A DNA stretch of 64,000 nt. Source: Nitrospira sp. (GTDB taxonomy: Bacteria; Nitrospirota; Nitrospiria; Nitrospirales; Nitrospiraceae). The translations under genes and the position numbers were made by a program. Positions within the stretch are counted from its first letter, which is position 1; every line of letters begins with the position of its first letter. Location: positions 124,001 to 188,000 of the forward strand of contig JAUYAO010000022.1 of NCBI GenBank assembly GCA_030692565.1. Direction: 5' to 3'. The notes below the pieces were generated by a model, which saw only the letters and a program-made list of their open reading frames with translations, was not told the origin of the DNA and ran no database searches. Shown piece after piece: positions 34,394 to 44,457 of this stretch.

Positions 34394-34510
34394 CCGAGGT
34401 ACTCCTCTGTTATTCTTAGACTAATGAATGTTGGTCGTGGTCATGCTAACAGCAAGCCCAAACCCCGGCAAGCACGAATGACTTCTCGTTCATGATACAG
34501 TGATCCGGCC

Positions 34511-35209
34511 ATGCACTCACTTACCGTCCTGAATCACGCGATCACCGATTGCACGGCCTGCACACGCCTGGTGACCTACCGGGAGACTGTGGCCCAAACC
34601 AAACGCCGACAGTATCTGGAATGGACGTACTGGGGAAAGCCGATCCCTGGATTCGGCGACCCGGAGGCGGAACTCTACGTGCTCGGGCTTGCACCGGCGG
34701 CTCATGGCGGAAATCGAACCGGTCGGGTCTTTACGGGCGATCGCAGCGGGGACTGGCTCTACGAAGCCATGCATCACTTCGGATTCGCCAACCAAGCCTC
34801 ATCGACGCATCGCGGCGACGGGTTGGCCCTCACGAACTGCTATATCGGCGCGACCGTCCGCTGTGCGCCTCCCGGGAACAAGCCGTCGCCCGATGAATTT
34901 GCACAGTGCGGCCGATTCTTGCGTGATGAAATGCGTCTCCTCAAACGAAAACGCATTGTCATCACGCTCGGGAAGATTGCCTTCGATCACTATCTGAAGA
35001 TGCACAGAGCCGATGGTCACACCATCCCGTCACCGACGCCTAAGTTTGGACATGGCGTTGCGTATCGACTTCCGTGGGGAGACCTCTTGCTCGGCTCTTA
35101 TCATCCCAGTCAGCAGAATACGTTTACCGGAAAGCTGACCCGCCCCATGTTCCATTCAGTCTTTGCGCAGGCACGGCGCGAACTCGGCACACCCCATCCC
35201 GCCAAGTAA
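34511..35209 (+). CDS. Family 5 uracil-DNA glycosylase (UDGb)
   Basis: The 232-residue protein removes uracil and related damaged bases from DNA. It has the iron-sulfur ligand pair CTACTRL near the start, WTYWGKPIPGFGDP, LGLAPAAHGGNRTGRVFTGDRSG, the conserved VRCAPPGNKPSPDE, and SYHPSQQNTFTG with the catalytic-pocket histidine. The AxxxGGNRTG form without an activating aspartate marks family 5 rather than family 4. A TACAGT box ends ten bases before the ATG. Confidence 0.93.
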   Translation: MHSLTVLNHAITDCTACTRLVTYRETVAQTKRRQYLEWTYWGKPIPGFGDPEAELYVLGLAPAAHGGNRTGRVFTGDRSGDWLYEAMHHFGFANQASSTHRGDGLALTNCYIGATVRCAPPGNKPSPDEFAQCGRFLRDEMRLLKRKRIVITLGKIAFDHYLKMHRADGHTIPSPTPKFGHGVAYRLPWGDLLLGSYHPSQQNTFTGKLTRPMFHSVFAQARRELGTPHPAK

Positions 35210-35218
35210 CCACGAGCC

Positions 35219-35866
35219 TTATTTTTTCGCCTGGGCATCCCAATCGGCCAAAAATTTCTTGAGGCCGATGTCCGTCAATGGATGCTTGACCATTTGCTGG
35301 AAAATTGAAAACGGCATCGTGCAGATATGGCCGCCGGCCAAAGCAGCTTCGACGACATGCTGCGGATGGCGGACGCTGGCCACTAAGACGAAGGTCTTGT
35401 AGTCGTAATTCTTGTAGATGGTGAGGATTTGGCGGATGAGCTCCATGCCATTGGAACTGATATCGTCGAGACGCCCGATGAAGGGCGACACACACCAGGC
35501 CCCGGCTTTCGCCGCAAGCAGCGCTTGGGTGGGCGAGAAACACAGGGTGACGTTCACCTTGATACCTTCAGCGGCCATCCGTTTGGTCGCCTTCAACCCT
35601 TCCGCAATAAGCGGGACCTTGACCACAATATTCTTGTGGATCTTGGCCAGCTCTTTTCCTTCTTTGACCATGGCATCCGCTTCGACACTGACGACTTCCG
35701 CACTGATGGGCCCGTCGACGATGTTGCAGATTTCGACGAGCATTTCCTTGAAACTACGGCCCTCTTTGGCTACAAGCGAGGGATTGGTTGTCACCCCATC
35801 GAGCAACCCAAGACTGGCCGCTTCTTGAATTTCTTTCACGTTCGCCGTATCGAGATAGAATTTCAT
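35219..35866 (-). CDS. Transaldolase / fructose-6-phosphate aldolase family protein
   Basis: The 215-residue protein is the short transaldolase form (TalC/FSA). It has [21 protein letters not shown], the Schiff-base lysine Lys83 in [33 protein letters not shown] and SVRHPQHV. Sequence alone does not separate transaldolase from fructose-6-phosphate aldolase. It acts in the pentose phosphate pathway or related sugar chemistry. It converges with the uracil-DNA glycosylase gene with nine bases between stop codons. An AAAGGA site precedes the ATG. Confidence 0.92.
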   Translation of the reverse strand: MKFYLDTANVKEIQEAASLGLLDGVTTNPSLVAKEGRSFKEMLVEICNIVDGPISAEVVSVEADAMVKEGKELAKIHKNIVVKVPLIAEGLKATKRMAAEGIKVNVTLCFSPTQALLAAKAGAWCVSPFIGRLDDISSNGMELIRQILTIYKNYDYKTFVLVASVRHPQHVVEAALAGGHICTMPFSIFQQMVKHPLTDIGLKKFLADWDAQAKK

Positions 35867-35961
35867 AAGAACATCCTTTCATTACCGAGATGACGTTTGC
35901 GCATATTCTGTGTCGTCCATTTTAGGGGGAACTCATGCACGACGCAACGCGACGCCGTGGT

Positions 35962-35990
35962 TTGACAGCTATCCGGTCGGGGGTTAGAAT
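35962..35990 (+). promoter_or_regulatory. Near-consensus sigma-70 promoter
   Basis: A perfect TTGACA (35962-35967), a 17-base spacer and TAGAAT (35985-35990) stand about 60 bases before the lipoprotein ATG at 36052. Among the best promoters in the window. Confidence 0.75.
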
Positions 35991-36051
35991 TTGCACGTCA
36001 ACCAAGCCACGCATCGTACGTTGTGTGTCGCATCCGAGGAGGAACTCACTC

Positions 36052-36363
36052 ATGCGTCTCTCTGTTATGCTTTTGATCAGCTGCTTGGCTCTGACCGCCT
36101 GTAGCTCCAGTAATCCCTACCTTGAAGCCTCGCTCAAACCGGCAGAACTCCAGGGGAAAGATAAAGCCTGGTTTGAAAAAAACTGGGGCACCCCGGACGG
36201 GAAAGCATCTCGCTTTTTCGGCGGCGAAACATGGACGTACTACCGCATCGCCGGCGGAAAATCCGGTCCTCCTCTGTTTAACTTCTCACCGAACCAGTGT
36301 CAGATTCTGCTGAAGTTCGACAAGGAAGAAAAGTTGTCGGACTACAGCTACTCAGGCTGCTAA
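36052..36363 (+). CDS. Small lipoprotein
   Basis: The 103-residue protein has a strong lipoprotein signal (SCLALTAC followed by SSSNPY). The mature domain has WFEKNWGTPDGKASRFFGGETW and ILLKFDKEEKLSDYSYSGC, which resembles the SmpA/BamE-like and related small periplasmic lipoproteins in which a predicted two-strand/helix fold is common; the assignment is tentative. A GAGGAGG ribosome-binding site and the promoter at 35962-35990 support the start. Its stop overlaps the convergent YHS gene by four bases. Confidence 0.78.
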   Translation: MRLSVMLLISCLALTACSSSNPYLEASLKPAELQGKDKAWFEKNWGTPDGKASRFFGGETWTYYRIAGGKSGPPLFNFSPNQCQILLKFDKEEKLSDYSYSGC

Positions 36364-36611
36364 CTCGTTCGCTGCTTCTGAAACTTCTCCGCGCATTCCT
36401 GACTGCAAAAGCAATTGGAGACGCCTCCGACCTGCTGGACAATTGCAGTTTTTATAGGCACAAACACCCCGCAGACCGGATCTTGGACCATCTGATCTCC
36501 ATCTAATGGTGGTCGTGCCGGTCTACCGGCCTGTTTGGAATTCCGATAAATGCTTTTCACAAGCACAAATAAGATGACCAGCAATCCGATTATCAGAAAT
36601 AATCTATACAT
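36360..36611 (-). CDS. Membrane-anchored YHS-domain-like protein (PP0621 type)
   Basis: The 83-residue protein starts MYRLFLIIGLLVILFVLVKS, a single transmembrane segment. A soluble part follows with QDPVCGVFVP and NCFCSQECAEKF, a cysteine pattern of the PP0621/YHS-like family that likely binds a metal. An upstream ATG at 36638 is in frame but lacks support; AGGAAC lies before 36611. Function is unknown; family members are frequently near peptidoglycan or thiol genes. Confidence 0.72.
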   Translation of the reverse strand: MYRLFLIIGLLVILFVLVKSIYRNSKQAGRPARPPLDGDQMVQDPVCGVFVPIKTAIVQQVGGVSNCFCSQECAEKFQKQRTS

Positions 36612-36813
36612 AGTGTGTTCCTGCCAAACCGACCACAATCCTATGGAAGCGTCCTAGAGCTGTCAAGGCTGAGCCTTCTGCAATGCGGGTTGTCTCATTG
36701 TGCAGAAATGGCCAAATGGCCTAGTATATCGTTGGTCAAAAAGGACTCTTGCCCTTACCATCCAGTACTTCAGAAGGATATGCATCCATTTCTGTAAGTG
36801 TTAGAGTTTGTTT

Positions 36814-36966
36814 ATGAAGACATGCGATAAATGCCGCGGTTCAATGTTGCCAGAGCGGGCGGTGGATTTGGACGCAGGACTTGCGATCACAGTGTTTGCG
36901 TGCTTAAACTGTGGTCGGAGAAAAGCAGCGGACCAAGAACCACGGCCCATCACGGCAAGACATTGA
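36814..36966 (+). CDS. Tiny zinc-ribbon protein
   Basis: A 50-residue open frame encodes two CxxC knuckles: CDKCRG near the N-terminus and CLNCGR about 25 residues later, with a typical short beta-hairpin spacer. This is a common zinc-ribbon format. It is followed seven bases later by another small gene and then a third, forming a compact row. A possible promoter TTGTGC / 18 bases / TAGTAT is at about 36698-36727. No function is known. Confidence 0.55.
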   Translation: MKTCDKCRGSMLPERAVDLDAGLAITVFACLNCGRRKAADQEPRPITARH

Positions 36967-36972
36967 CCGTCT

Positions 36973-37176
36973 ATGGCAGAACCAAAACCACTTACGTACG
37001 ATGAGCAGAAAGCTGCCGAGGCAGCTTTTGTTGGCGCCCCTTCGAATCCGAAATGGACGGAGGCCGCTCAACTGCTCTATGCCAGGCTTTCGGCGACGAT
37101 CCAGACTCGCGCGAAAGAACCGATCGGCGCGTCAACCGGGTCCGCGATTCAGGACGGGGATACGTCTCGTCGATGA
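36973..37176 (+). CDS. Small hypothetical protein
   Basis: This 67-residue protein begins MAEPKPLTYDEQKAAEAAF and contains PSNPKWTEAAQLLYARLSATI, a pattern I associate with a small conserved protein of Nitrospira (recall only). It is mostly helical and soluble. The stop overlaps the ATG of the following zinc-ribbon gene (ATGA, 37173-37176), so the two are coupled. Confidence 0.6.
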   Translation: MAEPKPLTYDEQKAAEAAFVGAPSNPKWTEAAQLLYARLSATIQTRAKEPIGASTGSAIQDGDTSRR

Positions 37177-37331
37177 AACCCGCGGTGATTAAGTTGGCTG
37201 CCGTTCCCCGGACTGCCGTCCTGTGCTGTCCCTCCTGCTATCGCATGATCAGTTACACACGCGACCAACTTGTCGTTGCGTGCAATGCCTGCGGACAGAG
37301 TGTTCCGCAATCTTCCCCTTCGTCGAACTAG
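37173..37331 (+). CDS. Tiny zinc-ribbon protein
   Basis: The 52-residue product carries CCPSCY and CNACGQ, two CxxC knuckles about 20 residues apart. It overlaps the end of the upstream small gene by four bases. The genes at 36814, 36973 and 37173 form a compact three-gene unit of tiny proteins, two of which are zinc ribbons. Function unknown. Confidence 0.6.
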   Translation: MKPAVIKLAAVPRTAVLCCPSCYRMISYTRDQLVVACNACGQSVPQSSPSSN

Positions 37332-37504
37332 TTCCGGCTTATCTGACACAAATTGTCGGTCTTGGTTACGGCTCTCTCCCGCTGCGAAGTAACGGATCGG
37401 CCGCACCATCCATCCGGATCAGGCAGCGCGGGGCGAATAAGAAAGCGCGATGAAGTTGGCAGGGCAATGCAAGGGAACCGTGACCGGCATGGCTCAGAAC
37501 TGAG

Positions 37505-38308
37505 TCACTTCAGACCTAACACATCCATCATGTCATAGAGGCCCGGGGGCTGGCGTACCACCCATCGAGCCGCGCGCAACGCGCCACGCGCAAAGGTGTC
37601 GCGGCTACTGGCACGGTGCGTCACCTCGATGCGCTCACCCATTCCGCCGAAGAGAATGGTGTGATCTCCCACAATATCGCCGGCCCGGATGGTCTGAATA
37701 CCGATTTCCTGTTTCGTTCGTTCCCCGATCAGGCCTTTTCTGGAATAGACGCCGACTTGGTCCAGGTCGCGATTGACGGCGCGCGCGAGCACTTCCGCAA
37801 TTTTCAATGCGGTACCGCTCGGCGCGTCTTTCTTGAGACGGTGGTGGGCCTCAATCACTTCAATGTCGTAGTCGTCGCCCAATGTTTTCGCCATTTCCCC
37901 GATGACTTTATAGATCAAATTGACTCCCACGCTCATATTGGGTGACAACACGCAGGGAACGTGTCTCGCAAGCCCCTTGATCTCTTCAAGTTGAGACGGA
38001 TTGAGCCCCGTCGTGCCGATGACCATGGCCCGCCGATGTTGGGCGACAATGCGGAAATGCTCGAGCGTCGCTTCGGGAGCGGAAAAATCGATCACGACTT
38101 CACCACGGTCCATCAACGCGGCCAGGTCACTGGTGATGGCCACCCCGGCGCGCCCGGTCCCGGAAGTCTCGCCGGCATCATCGCCGATGGCATGATGCCC
38201 ACTCCCCTCGATAGCCCCGGCCAATGTCAGCGCCGTCGAATCACGCACCAGCGCCACCAATCGGCAACCCATCCGTCCCGCCGCACCAGCCACCACAACT
38301 TTAATCAT
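37505..38308 (-). CDS. dapB: 4-hydroxy-tetrahydrodipicolinate reductase
   Basis: DapB reduces 4-hydroxy-tetrahydrodipicolinate with NAD(P)H in the lysine/meso-diaminopimelate pathway. The 267 residues show VVAGAAGRMGCRL at the N-terminus, DFSAPEATLEHF, IGTTGLNPSQLEEI, SPNMSVGVNL and the active-site segment EAHHRLKKDAPSGTALKIAE. It is the last gene of the arg-lys operon, 28 bases after dapA. Confidence 0.96.
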   Translation of the reverse strand: MIKVVVAGAAGRMGCRLVALVRDSTALTLAGAIEGSGHHAIGDDAGETSGTGRAGVAITSDLAALMDRGEVVIDFSAPEATLEHFRIVAQHRRAMVIGTTGLNPSQLEEIKGLARHVPCVLSPNMSVGVNLIYKVIGEMAKTLGDDYDIEVIEAHHRLKKDAPSGTALKIAEVLARAVNRDLDQVGVYSRKGLIGERTKQEIGIQTIRAGDIVGDHTILFGGMGERIEVTHRASSRDTFARGALRAARWVVRQPPGLYDMMDVLGLK

Positions 38309-38336
38309 GACCGCGTCTCATCTTTCTACTGGAACG

Positions 38337-39209
38337 CTAAATAAAGCGAGCCTCTTTCATCACCTGCACCAGCTTGTCGCGATACTCTTTCCCCATCGGG
38401 CAAAGCGGCAAACGAAGTTCAGGGTCAATCTTCCCCATCATGCCCAGCGCCTCTTTCACGGGGATCGGATTCGTTTCGTAGAACAACGCGGCAAACAAAG
38501 GGGACAACTGGAAGTGGATGCGTCGGGCCTCCTCAATGTTCCCGGCCGCAAACGCCTTGACCATATTCGCCATTTCGGTGGGAGCGATATTGGCGGTGAC
38601 GGTAATCACGCCTTGCCCGCCGACCGCCATCATCGGCAGCGTCATTGCATCGTCTCCGGCAAGCACCGCAAGGCGGTTACCGCATGTCTGCACAATGTCC
38701 GAGGCCTGCTGAATCACCCCGCTCCCCTCTTTCACCCCGACAATGTTCTGGATCACGGCCAATCGAGCAATCGTCGCCGGAAGCATATTCACCCCGGTTC
38801 GCCCGGGAATGTTGTACAGCACCAGCGGCAAATCGACCGCCTCGGCGATCGCCTTATAGTGACGATACAAGCCTTCCTGCGTCGGCTTGTTGTAGTACGG
38901 CGTAATGAGCAGCGCGGCATCGGCCCCGGCTTCCTTGGCATGCTTCGTCAGCGAGATGGCCTCCTCAGTACAATTGGATCCGGTCCCTGCCGTGACGGGG
39001 ACTCGACGACGGGCCACCTCCACCGTCAGCTCAATCACACGGTTATGCTCCTCGTGTGACAGCGTGGCGGACTCTCCGGTAGTACCACAAGGGACGATGC
39101 CGTTCGTGCCCTTCGCGATCTGCCACTCGATCAGATCACCCAACGCCCGCTCGTCGACTTTACCCTTTCGAAAGGGTGTCACGATCGCGACATGAGAACC
39201 GGTAAACAT
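38337..39209 (-). CDS. dapA: 4-hydroxy-tetrahydrodipicolinate synthase
   Basis: DapA condenses pyruvate with aspartate semialdehyde. The 290-residue aldolase shows ATVTPFR-like AIVTPFRKGKVDE, GTTGESATLSHEEH, the tyrosine in LLITPYYNKPTQEG, YNIPGRTGVN and the Schiff-base lysine in VGVKEGSG. It lies between lysA (52 bases upstream) and dapB. It is likely feedback-regulated by lysine as in other bacteria, but the sequence does not show this. Confidence 0.96.
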   Translation of the reverse strand: MFTGSHVAIVTPFRKGKVDERALGDLIEWQIAKGTNGIVPCGTTGESATLSHEEHNRVIELTVEVARRRVPVTAGTGSNCTEEAISLTKHAKEAGADAALLITPYYNKPTQEGLYRHYKAIAEAVDLPLVLYNIPGRTGVNMLPATIARLAVIQNIVGVKEGSGVIQQASDIVQTCGNRLAVLAGDDAMTLPMMAVGGQGVITVTANIAPTEMANMVKAFAAGNIEEARRIHFQLSPLFAALFYETNPIPVKEALGMMGKIDPELRLPLCPMGKEYRDKLVQVMKEARFI

Positions 39210-39261
39210 AATGGCTCCTTCTCAAGGTACGGGAGAATCTACAGGCCGCCCACGCCGCGTA

Positions 39262-40524
39262 TTACTTCAAGAACGCCGGGATCATCTCGCCCTTGACCAG
39301 ATCCTCGTAGGTTTCACGCTCACGGATGACATGAATGTCTCCGCCCTTGACCAGTACTTCAGGGACGCGGGGCCGGGAATTGTAATTCGAAGCCATGACG
39401 AACCCGTAGGCCCCCGCACTCATCACCGCCATTAATTCGCCCGGCTTCACGGCGGCCAACAAGCGATCCTTGGCAAGAAAATCTCCCGATTCGCAGACCG
39501 GACCGACGATATCCACCTGCTGCTTGGCGCGATGCCCGGCCTCTTCATTGACCGGCTTGATTTCATGATAGGCGCCATAAAGGCTGGGGCGAATGAGATC
39601 GTTCATTGCGGCATCGACGATGACGAAGCTCTTCGCCTCCCCTTCTTTCAAGTACAACGCTTTGGTCACCAGGATGCCGGCGTTGCCGACGATGACACGC
39701 CCCGGCTCCATCACTAAGGTAAGACCGAGATCGGAAATGATCGGTGAAATCGCATCCGCCAAATCTTGCGGCAGCGGAGGTTTTTCCTCGGAATAGGTAA
39801 TCCCTAACCCGCCACCGATGTTCAGATACCGGATGTTGATTCCCTGTGCTTTCAGCGTTCCGATGAGCGCGACGACCTTCTTTAACGAATCAACGAACGG
39901 GGTCACCTCCGTGAGTTGGGACCCGATATGGGCATGAACGCCCACCACGTCGATATGGCTCAGTGAGGCGGCCATCTTGTATTCTTGCAGCGCGCGGTCT
40001 GCGGCAATTCCGAACTTGCTCTTCTTCATCCCCGTTGAAATATAGGGATGCGTTTTGGGATCGACATCCGGATTGATCCGCAACGCGATGCGGGCTTTCT
40101 TGCCGACGGACGCCGCGACCTCTTGAATCGCCTGCAGTTCAGCCGATGACTCGATATTGAACATCAGAATATCGGCCTTCAGGGCATCCCGGATTTCGTC
40201 GGCGGTTTTTCCGACCCCGGCAAACACGATTTTGGAAGGAGGAACGCCGGCCTTGAGGGCGCGAAACAACTCGCCGCCCGAGACGATATCGACGCCGCTG
40301 CCCTCCTTGGCCATCAGACTGAGGATGGCCAAATTCGAGTTCGATTTCATAGCGAAGGCGACGACGTGAGGGATGTTCTTGAACGCGTGATCGTACGCCC
40401 TGAAATGCCGGATGAGCGTCGAGTGGCTATACACATAACACGGCGTACCGACCTCTTTGGCAATTCGGCTGATCGGCACCTGCTCGCAATATAATTCGCC
40501 CTGGCGATATTCGAAATCATGCAT
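39262..40524 (-). CDS. lysA: Diaminopimelate decarboxylase
   Basis: LysA removes CO2 from meso-diaminopimelate to give lysine. The 420-residue alanine-racemase-fold enzyme shows VVAFAMKSNSN with the PLP lysine, GVDIVSGGELFRA, VGVHAHIGSQ, LNIGGGLGI, EPGRVIVGNAG, GPVCESGDFLAKDR and AGAYGFVMASNYNSRPR. The ATG at 40524 is favoured by GAGG nine bases upstream over the GTG at 40530. It follows a small lipoprotein gene in the operon. Confidence 0.96.
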   Translation of the reverse strand: MHDFEYRQGELYCEQVPISRIAKEVGTPCYVYSHSTLIRHFRAYDHAFKNIPHVVAFAMKSNSNLAILSLMAKEGSGVDIVSGGELFRALKAGVPPSKIVFAGVGKTADEIRDALKADILMFNIESSAELQAIQEVAASVGKKARIALRINPDVDPKTHPYISTGMKKSKFGIAADRALQEYKMAASLSHIDVVGVHAHIGSQLTEVTPFVDSLKKVVALIGTLKAQGINIRYLNIGGGLGITYSEEKPPLPQDLADAISPIISDLGLTLVMEPGRVIVGNAGILVTKALYLKEGEAKSFVIVDAAMNDLIRPSLYGAYHEIKPVNEEAGHRAKQQVDIVGPVCESGDFLAKDRLLAAVKPGELMAVMSAGAYGFVMASNYNSRPRVPEVLVKGGDIHVIRERETYEDLVKGEMIPAFLK

Positions 40525-40579
40525 CGTCACAATCCTCGTTCAGTAAGTTGAGTCCACTCGCCAAAACTCTCTGCCCACA

Positions 40580-40846
40580 CTATCTCGTTCCAACCGGCCG
40601 CAAGGGCGGCAACTCTTCATCCTGCCCTTTGATCTCGCCCGGGGCGACCTGATCCGAAGATGCTGCTGGATTAACTGCCTCTTGAGTCTCTCCTAGTTTT
40701 TTCAACTCCATCTTCTGTCTGGCAATCGTCGGATTGACGCCCACGTTTTCCGGAGCAATGGGAGCACCCACGACGCCGCAACCCGTTACAACAGTCAATA
40801 CGGTCAGGCTCACACCGGCAAGAAACATGTCACTCGTTTGTATCAT
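40580..40846 (-). CDS. Small lipoprotein upstream of lysA (LptM/LppL-like candidate)
   Basis: The 88-residue protein has a signal peptide ending TVVTGC and a mature start CGVVGAPIAPEN, a short Gly/Pro-rich stretch directly after the lipidated cysteine. Small lipoproteins of this kind with a CGxxGP-type start lie next to lysA or dapF in many Gram-negative bacteria. In E. coli the equivalent (LptM, formerly YifL) assists the LPS transporter LptD. That link is inferred from position and the lipobox region only. The ATG overlaps the argH stop (ATGA, 40843-40846), so it is co-expressed with arginine synthesis. Confidence 0.72.
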   Translation of the reverse strand: MIQTSDMFLAGVSLTVLTVVTGCGVVGAPIAPENVGVNPTIARQKMELKKLGETQEAVNPAASSDQVAPGEIKGQDEELPPLRPVGTR

Positions 40847-42255
40847 GCCAACAACTTCGCCAATTCCTTCAGGCGGCGAACCACTTGCAACCTGGCAGTT
40901 CCACCAATCTGCGCCTTCCGGTCGATGGCCCCCTGCACCGTAAGCCGATCCAGCACGGATTTCTCGAAGCGAGGCGAAAACACGCAGAGCTCTTTGACGG
41001 TGAGTTCGGAGAGTTCGCGCCCGGCATCCAAGGCCCACCGGACGACCCGACCGGTGATCGCGTGCGCTTCCCGAAATGGTACACCCTTGATCACCAAATA
41101 GTCAGCCAGCTCCGTTGCCAACATCCCGCCGCCCGTGAGGGCGCGGGTCAGCGCGGCCCGGTCCACGTTGAGCCGGCGCATCAACTCCGTCATGACTTCG
41201 ACGCAGTCTTGCGTGGTGTCGAGCGCGTCGAACAGCGCCGGTTTATCTTCCTGCAAATCGCGGTTGTAACTGAGCGGCAAGGCCTTCAACGTCGTCATCA
41301 ATCCGATGAGATGACCGTAGACGCGGCCGGTCTTCCCGCGCACCAACTCTGGCACATCGGGATTCTTTTTCTGGGGCATCATGCTGCTGCCGGTGCAGAA
41401 TCCGTCCGGCAGATCGACAAAATGAAATTCCTGCGTGGCCCAGAGAATGAGTTCTTCGCTCATGCGCGATAAGTGCATCATGACGATCGCTAACGCGGAT
41501 GCCACTTCAATCATGAAGTCGCGGTCGGACACCGCGTCGAGGCTATTTTGCGTCACCGCAGGGAAGTCTAATAGCGCCGCCGTATAGAGGCGATCCACCG
41601 GATAATTCGATCCCGCCAGCGCCCCGGAACCCAGCGGCATCACGTTGACCCGCGTCCGTGCATCCGCGAGACGCGCCTTATCGCGCAGAAACATTTCCAC
41701 GTACGCCAGCAGATGATGGGCCAACAACACGGGTTGCGCGCGCTGCAAGTGCGTGTAGCCCGGCATCGGGACATCAAGATGTTCCGTTGCCTGCGTCACC
41801 AATACCCGTTGGAATTCCGTCAGCCGTCCGATCAGAACCGTGAGCTGATCACGCACATAGAGCCGCACATCGAGCGCCACCTGATCGTTCCGGCTGCGGC
41901 CCGTATGCAATTTGCCGCCGACCGGACCGATCAACTCGGTCAATCGGCGCTCGATCGCCATGTGAATATCTTCGTCTTCCGGCAGAAACGTGAACCGTTC
42001 CCGCTCCAGTTCGTGCTGAACCAATTGCAGACCACGGACGATTGTCGCGGTCTCGCGACGACTGAGCACACCGGCCTTGGCCAGCGTCTGGCAATGGGCG
42101 ATGCTGCCGCGGATATCGTGCGCGTACAACCGCTTATCCACCGCAATGGAACGGGTGAAGGCTTCGACCAACCGATCGGTGGGCTCGCGAAACCGTCCCG
42201 CCCATGCTTTGCTCGGCTTGCCTGCCCCTGCTTTGCCGGATCTCCGACTGGCCAT
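40843..42255 (-). CDS. argH: Argininosuccinate lyase
   Basis: ArgH splits argininosuccinate into arginine and fumarate, the last step of arginine synthesis. The 470-residue protein carries AWAGRFREPTDRLVEAF, IHMAIERRLTELIG, TGRSRNDQVALDVRL, MPGYTHLQRAQPVLLAHHL and the fumarase-superfamily signature GSSMMPQKKNPDVPELVRG with the catalytic serine. Its start overlaps the argG stop by one base (TAATG). Confidence 0.97.
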   Translation of the reverse strand: MASRRSGKAGAGKPSKAWAGRFREPTDRLVEAFTRSIAVDKRLYAHDIRGSIAHCQTLAKAGVLSRRETATIVRGLQLVQHELERERFTFLPEDEDIHMAIERRLTELIGPVGGKLHTGRSRNDQVALDVRLYVRDQLTVLIGRLTEFQRVLVTQATEHLDVPMPGYTHLQRAQPVLLAHHLLAYVEMFLRDKARLADARTRVNVMPLGSGALAGSNYPVDRLYTAALLDFPAVTQNSLDAVSDRDFMIEVASALAIVMMHLSRMSEELILWATQEFHFVDLPDGFCTGSSMMPQKKNPDVPELVRGKTGRVYGHLIGLMTTLKALPLSYNRDLQEDKPALFDALDTTQDCVEVMTELMRRLNVDRAALTRALTGGGMLATELADYLVIKGVPFREAHAITGRVVRWALDAGRELSELTVKELCVFSPRFEKSVLDRLTVQGAIDRKAQIGGTARLQVVRRLKELAKLLA

Positions 42256-43469
42256 TAGGACTTCGCTTTCCGCCTCTGTGCCCGGATCTTCAACCGCAGC
42301 GCGTTCAACCGGATGAAACCCTCGGCATCTTTCTGGTTGTACACATCGTCTTCTTCAAACGTCGCAATATCCAGCCGGTAGAGGGAATTCTTCGACTTCC
42401 GGCCGGCGAGAGTGCAACTCCCCTTATAGAGCTTCACGCGGGCCGTCCCGGAAACATCTCTTTGCGCTTCGTCGATCGCTACTTGCATCATTTCCCGTTC
42501 CGGGCTGAACCAGTATCCGTTGTAAATCAGATCGGCAAACCGCGGAATCAGGCTGTCACGGAAGTGCAGCACCTCCCGATCCATCGTGAGCGATTCGAGT
42601 CCACGATGCGCGACGTGCAGAATCGTCCCGCCCGGCGTTTCGTACACACCACGGGACTTCATCCCGACATAGCGGTTTTCGACCAGATCGACCCGGCCTA
42701 TCCCATGGGCCCCGCCCAGCTTGTTGAGGTGCGCGAGCAGCTTTGCCGGGCTCATCTTTTTGCCGTCAACGGCGACCGGGTTTCCCAGCTCATACTCGAT
42801 TTCGACTTCCAGCGGCTTGTTGGGCGCCTTTTCAGGAGACACCGTCATCTGGAAAATTTCATCCGGCGGAGACTTCCAGGGATCTTCAAGGATGCCGCCC
42901 TCGTAACTCACATGAAAAAGATTGAGGTCCATACTGTAGGGCTTGGCTTTCGTCGCCGTCACGGGAATGCCGTGCTTGTCGGCATACTCGATACATTCGC
43001 GCCGTGATCGCAGGGTCCACTCGCGCCAGGGCGCAATGATCTTCAGCCCTGGAGCCAGCGCCATATAGGTCAGCTCGAACCGGACCTGATCGTTGCCCTT
43101 CCCGGTCGCGCCATGCGACACCGCCTCGGCCCCCTCCTGCAACGCGATTTCGGCCTGGCGGCGGGCGATGAGCGGCCGCGCAATCGATGTACCCAGGAGA
43201 TAGCAACCTTCGTACATTGCGTTCCCACGCAACATCGGAAACACGTAGTCCTTCACGAAGGTCTCGCGCAGGTCCTCGACATAGACCTTCTTCACACCCA
43301 GCTTCTTGGCTTTCGCCTTGATCGCCTGCAGGTCTTCGCCCTGGCCGAGATCCGCACAAAACGCAATCACTTCCGCCTGATAAGTTTCCTGCAACCACTT
43401 CAAGATGACTGAGGTATCAAGCCCGCCGGAATACGCGAGGACAATTTTCTTGATCGATGTCTGTTTCAT
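42255..43469 (-). CDS. argG: Argininosuccinate synthase
   Basis: ArgG joins citrulline and aspartate with ATP. The 404-residue protein begins with the PP-loop [15 protein letters not shown], then [49 protein letters not shown] and [20 protein letters not shown]. These match bacterial type 1 ArgG. It sits nine bases after argF and overlaps argH by one base. Confidence 0.97.
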   Translation of the reverse strand: MKQTSIKKIVLAYSGGLDTSVILKWLQETYQAEVIAFCADLGQGEDLQAIKAKAKKLGVKKVYVEDLRETFVKDYVFPMLRGNAMYEGCYLLGTSIARPLIARRQAEIALQEGAEAVSHGATGKGNDQVRFELTYMALAPGLKIIAPWREWTLRSRRECIEYADKHGIPVTATKAKPYSMDLNLFHVSYEGGILEDPWKSPPDEIFQMTVSPEKAPNKPLEVEIEYELGNPVAVDGKKMSPAKLLAHLNKLGGAHGIGRVDLVENRYVGMKSRGVYETPGGTILHVAHRGLESLTMDREVLHFRDSLIPRFADLIYNGYWFSPEREMMQVAIDEAQRDVSGTARVKLYKGSCTLAGRKSKNSLYRLDIATFEEDDVYNQKDAEGFIRLNALRLKIRAQRRKAKS

Positions 43470-43478
43470 GATGAGTGC

Positions 43479-44456
<978 letters not shown>

Positions 44457-44457
44457 A

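Noticed and set aside
34440-34510. Possible leader RNA before the uracil-DNA glycosylase gene
   Set aside because: Only a weak -10 and no structure seen.
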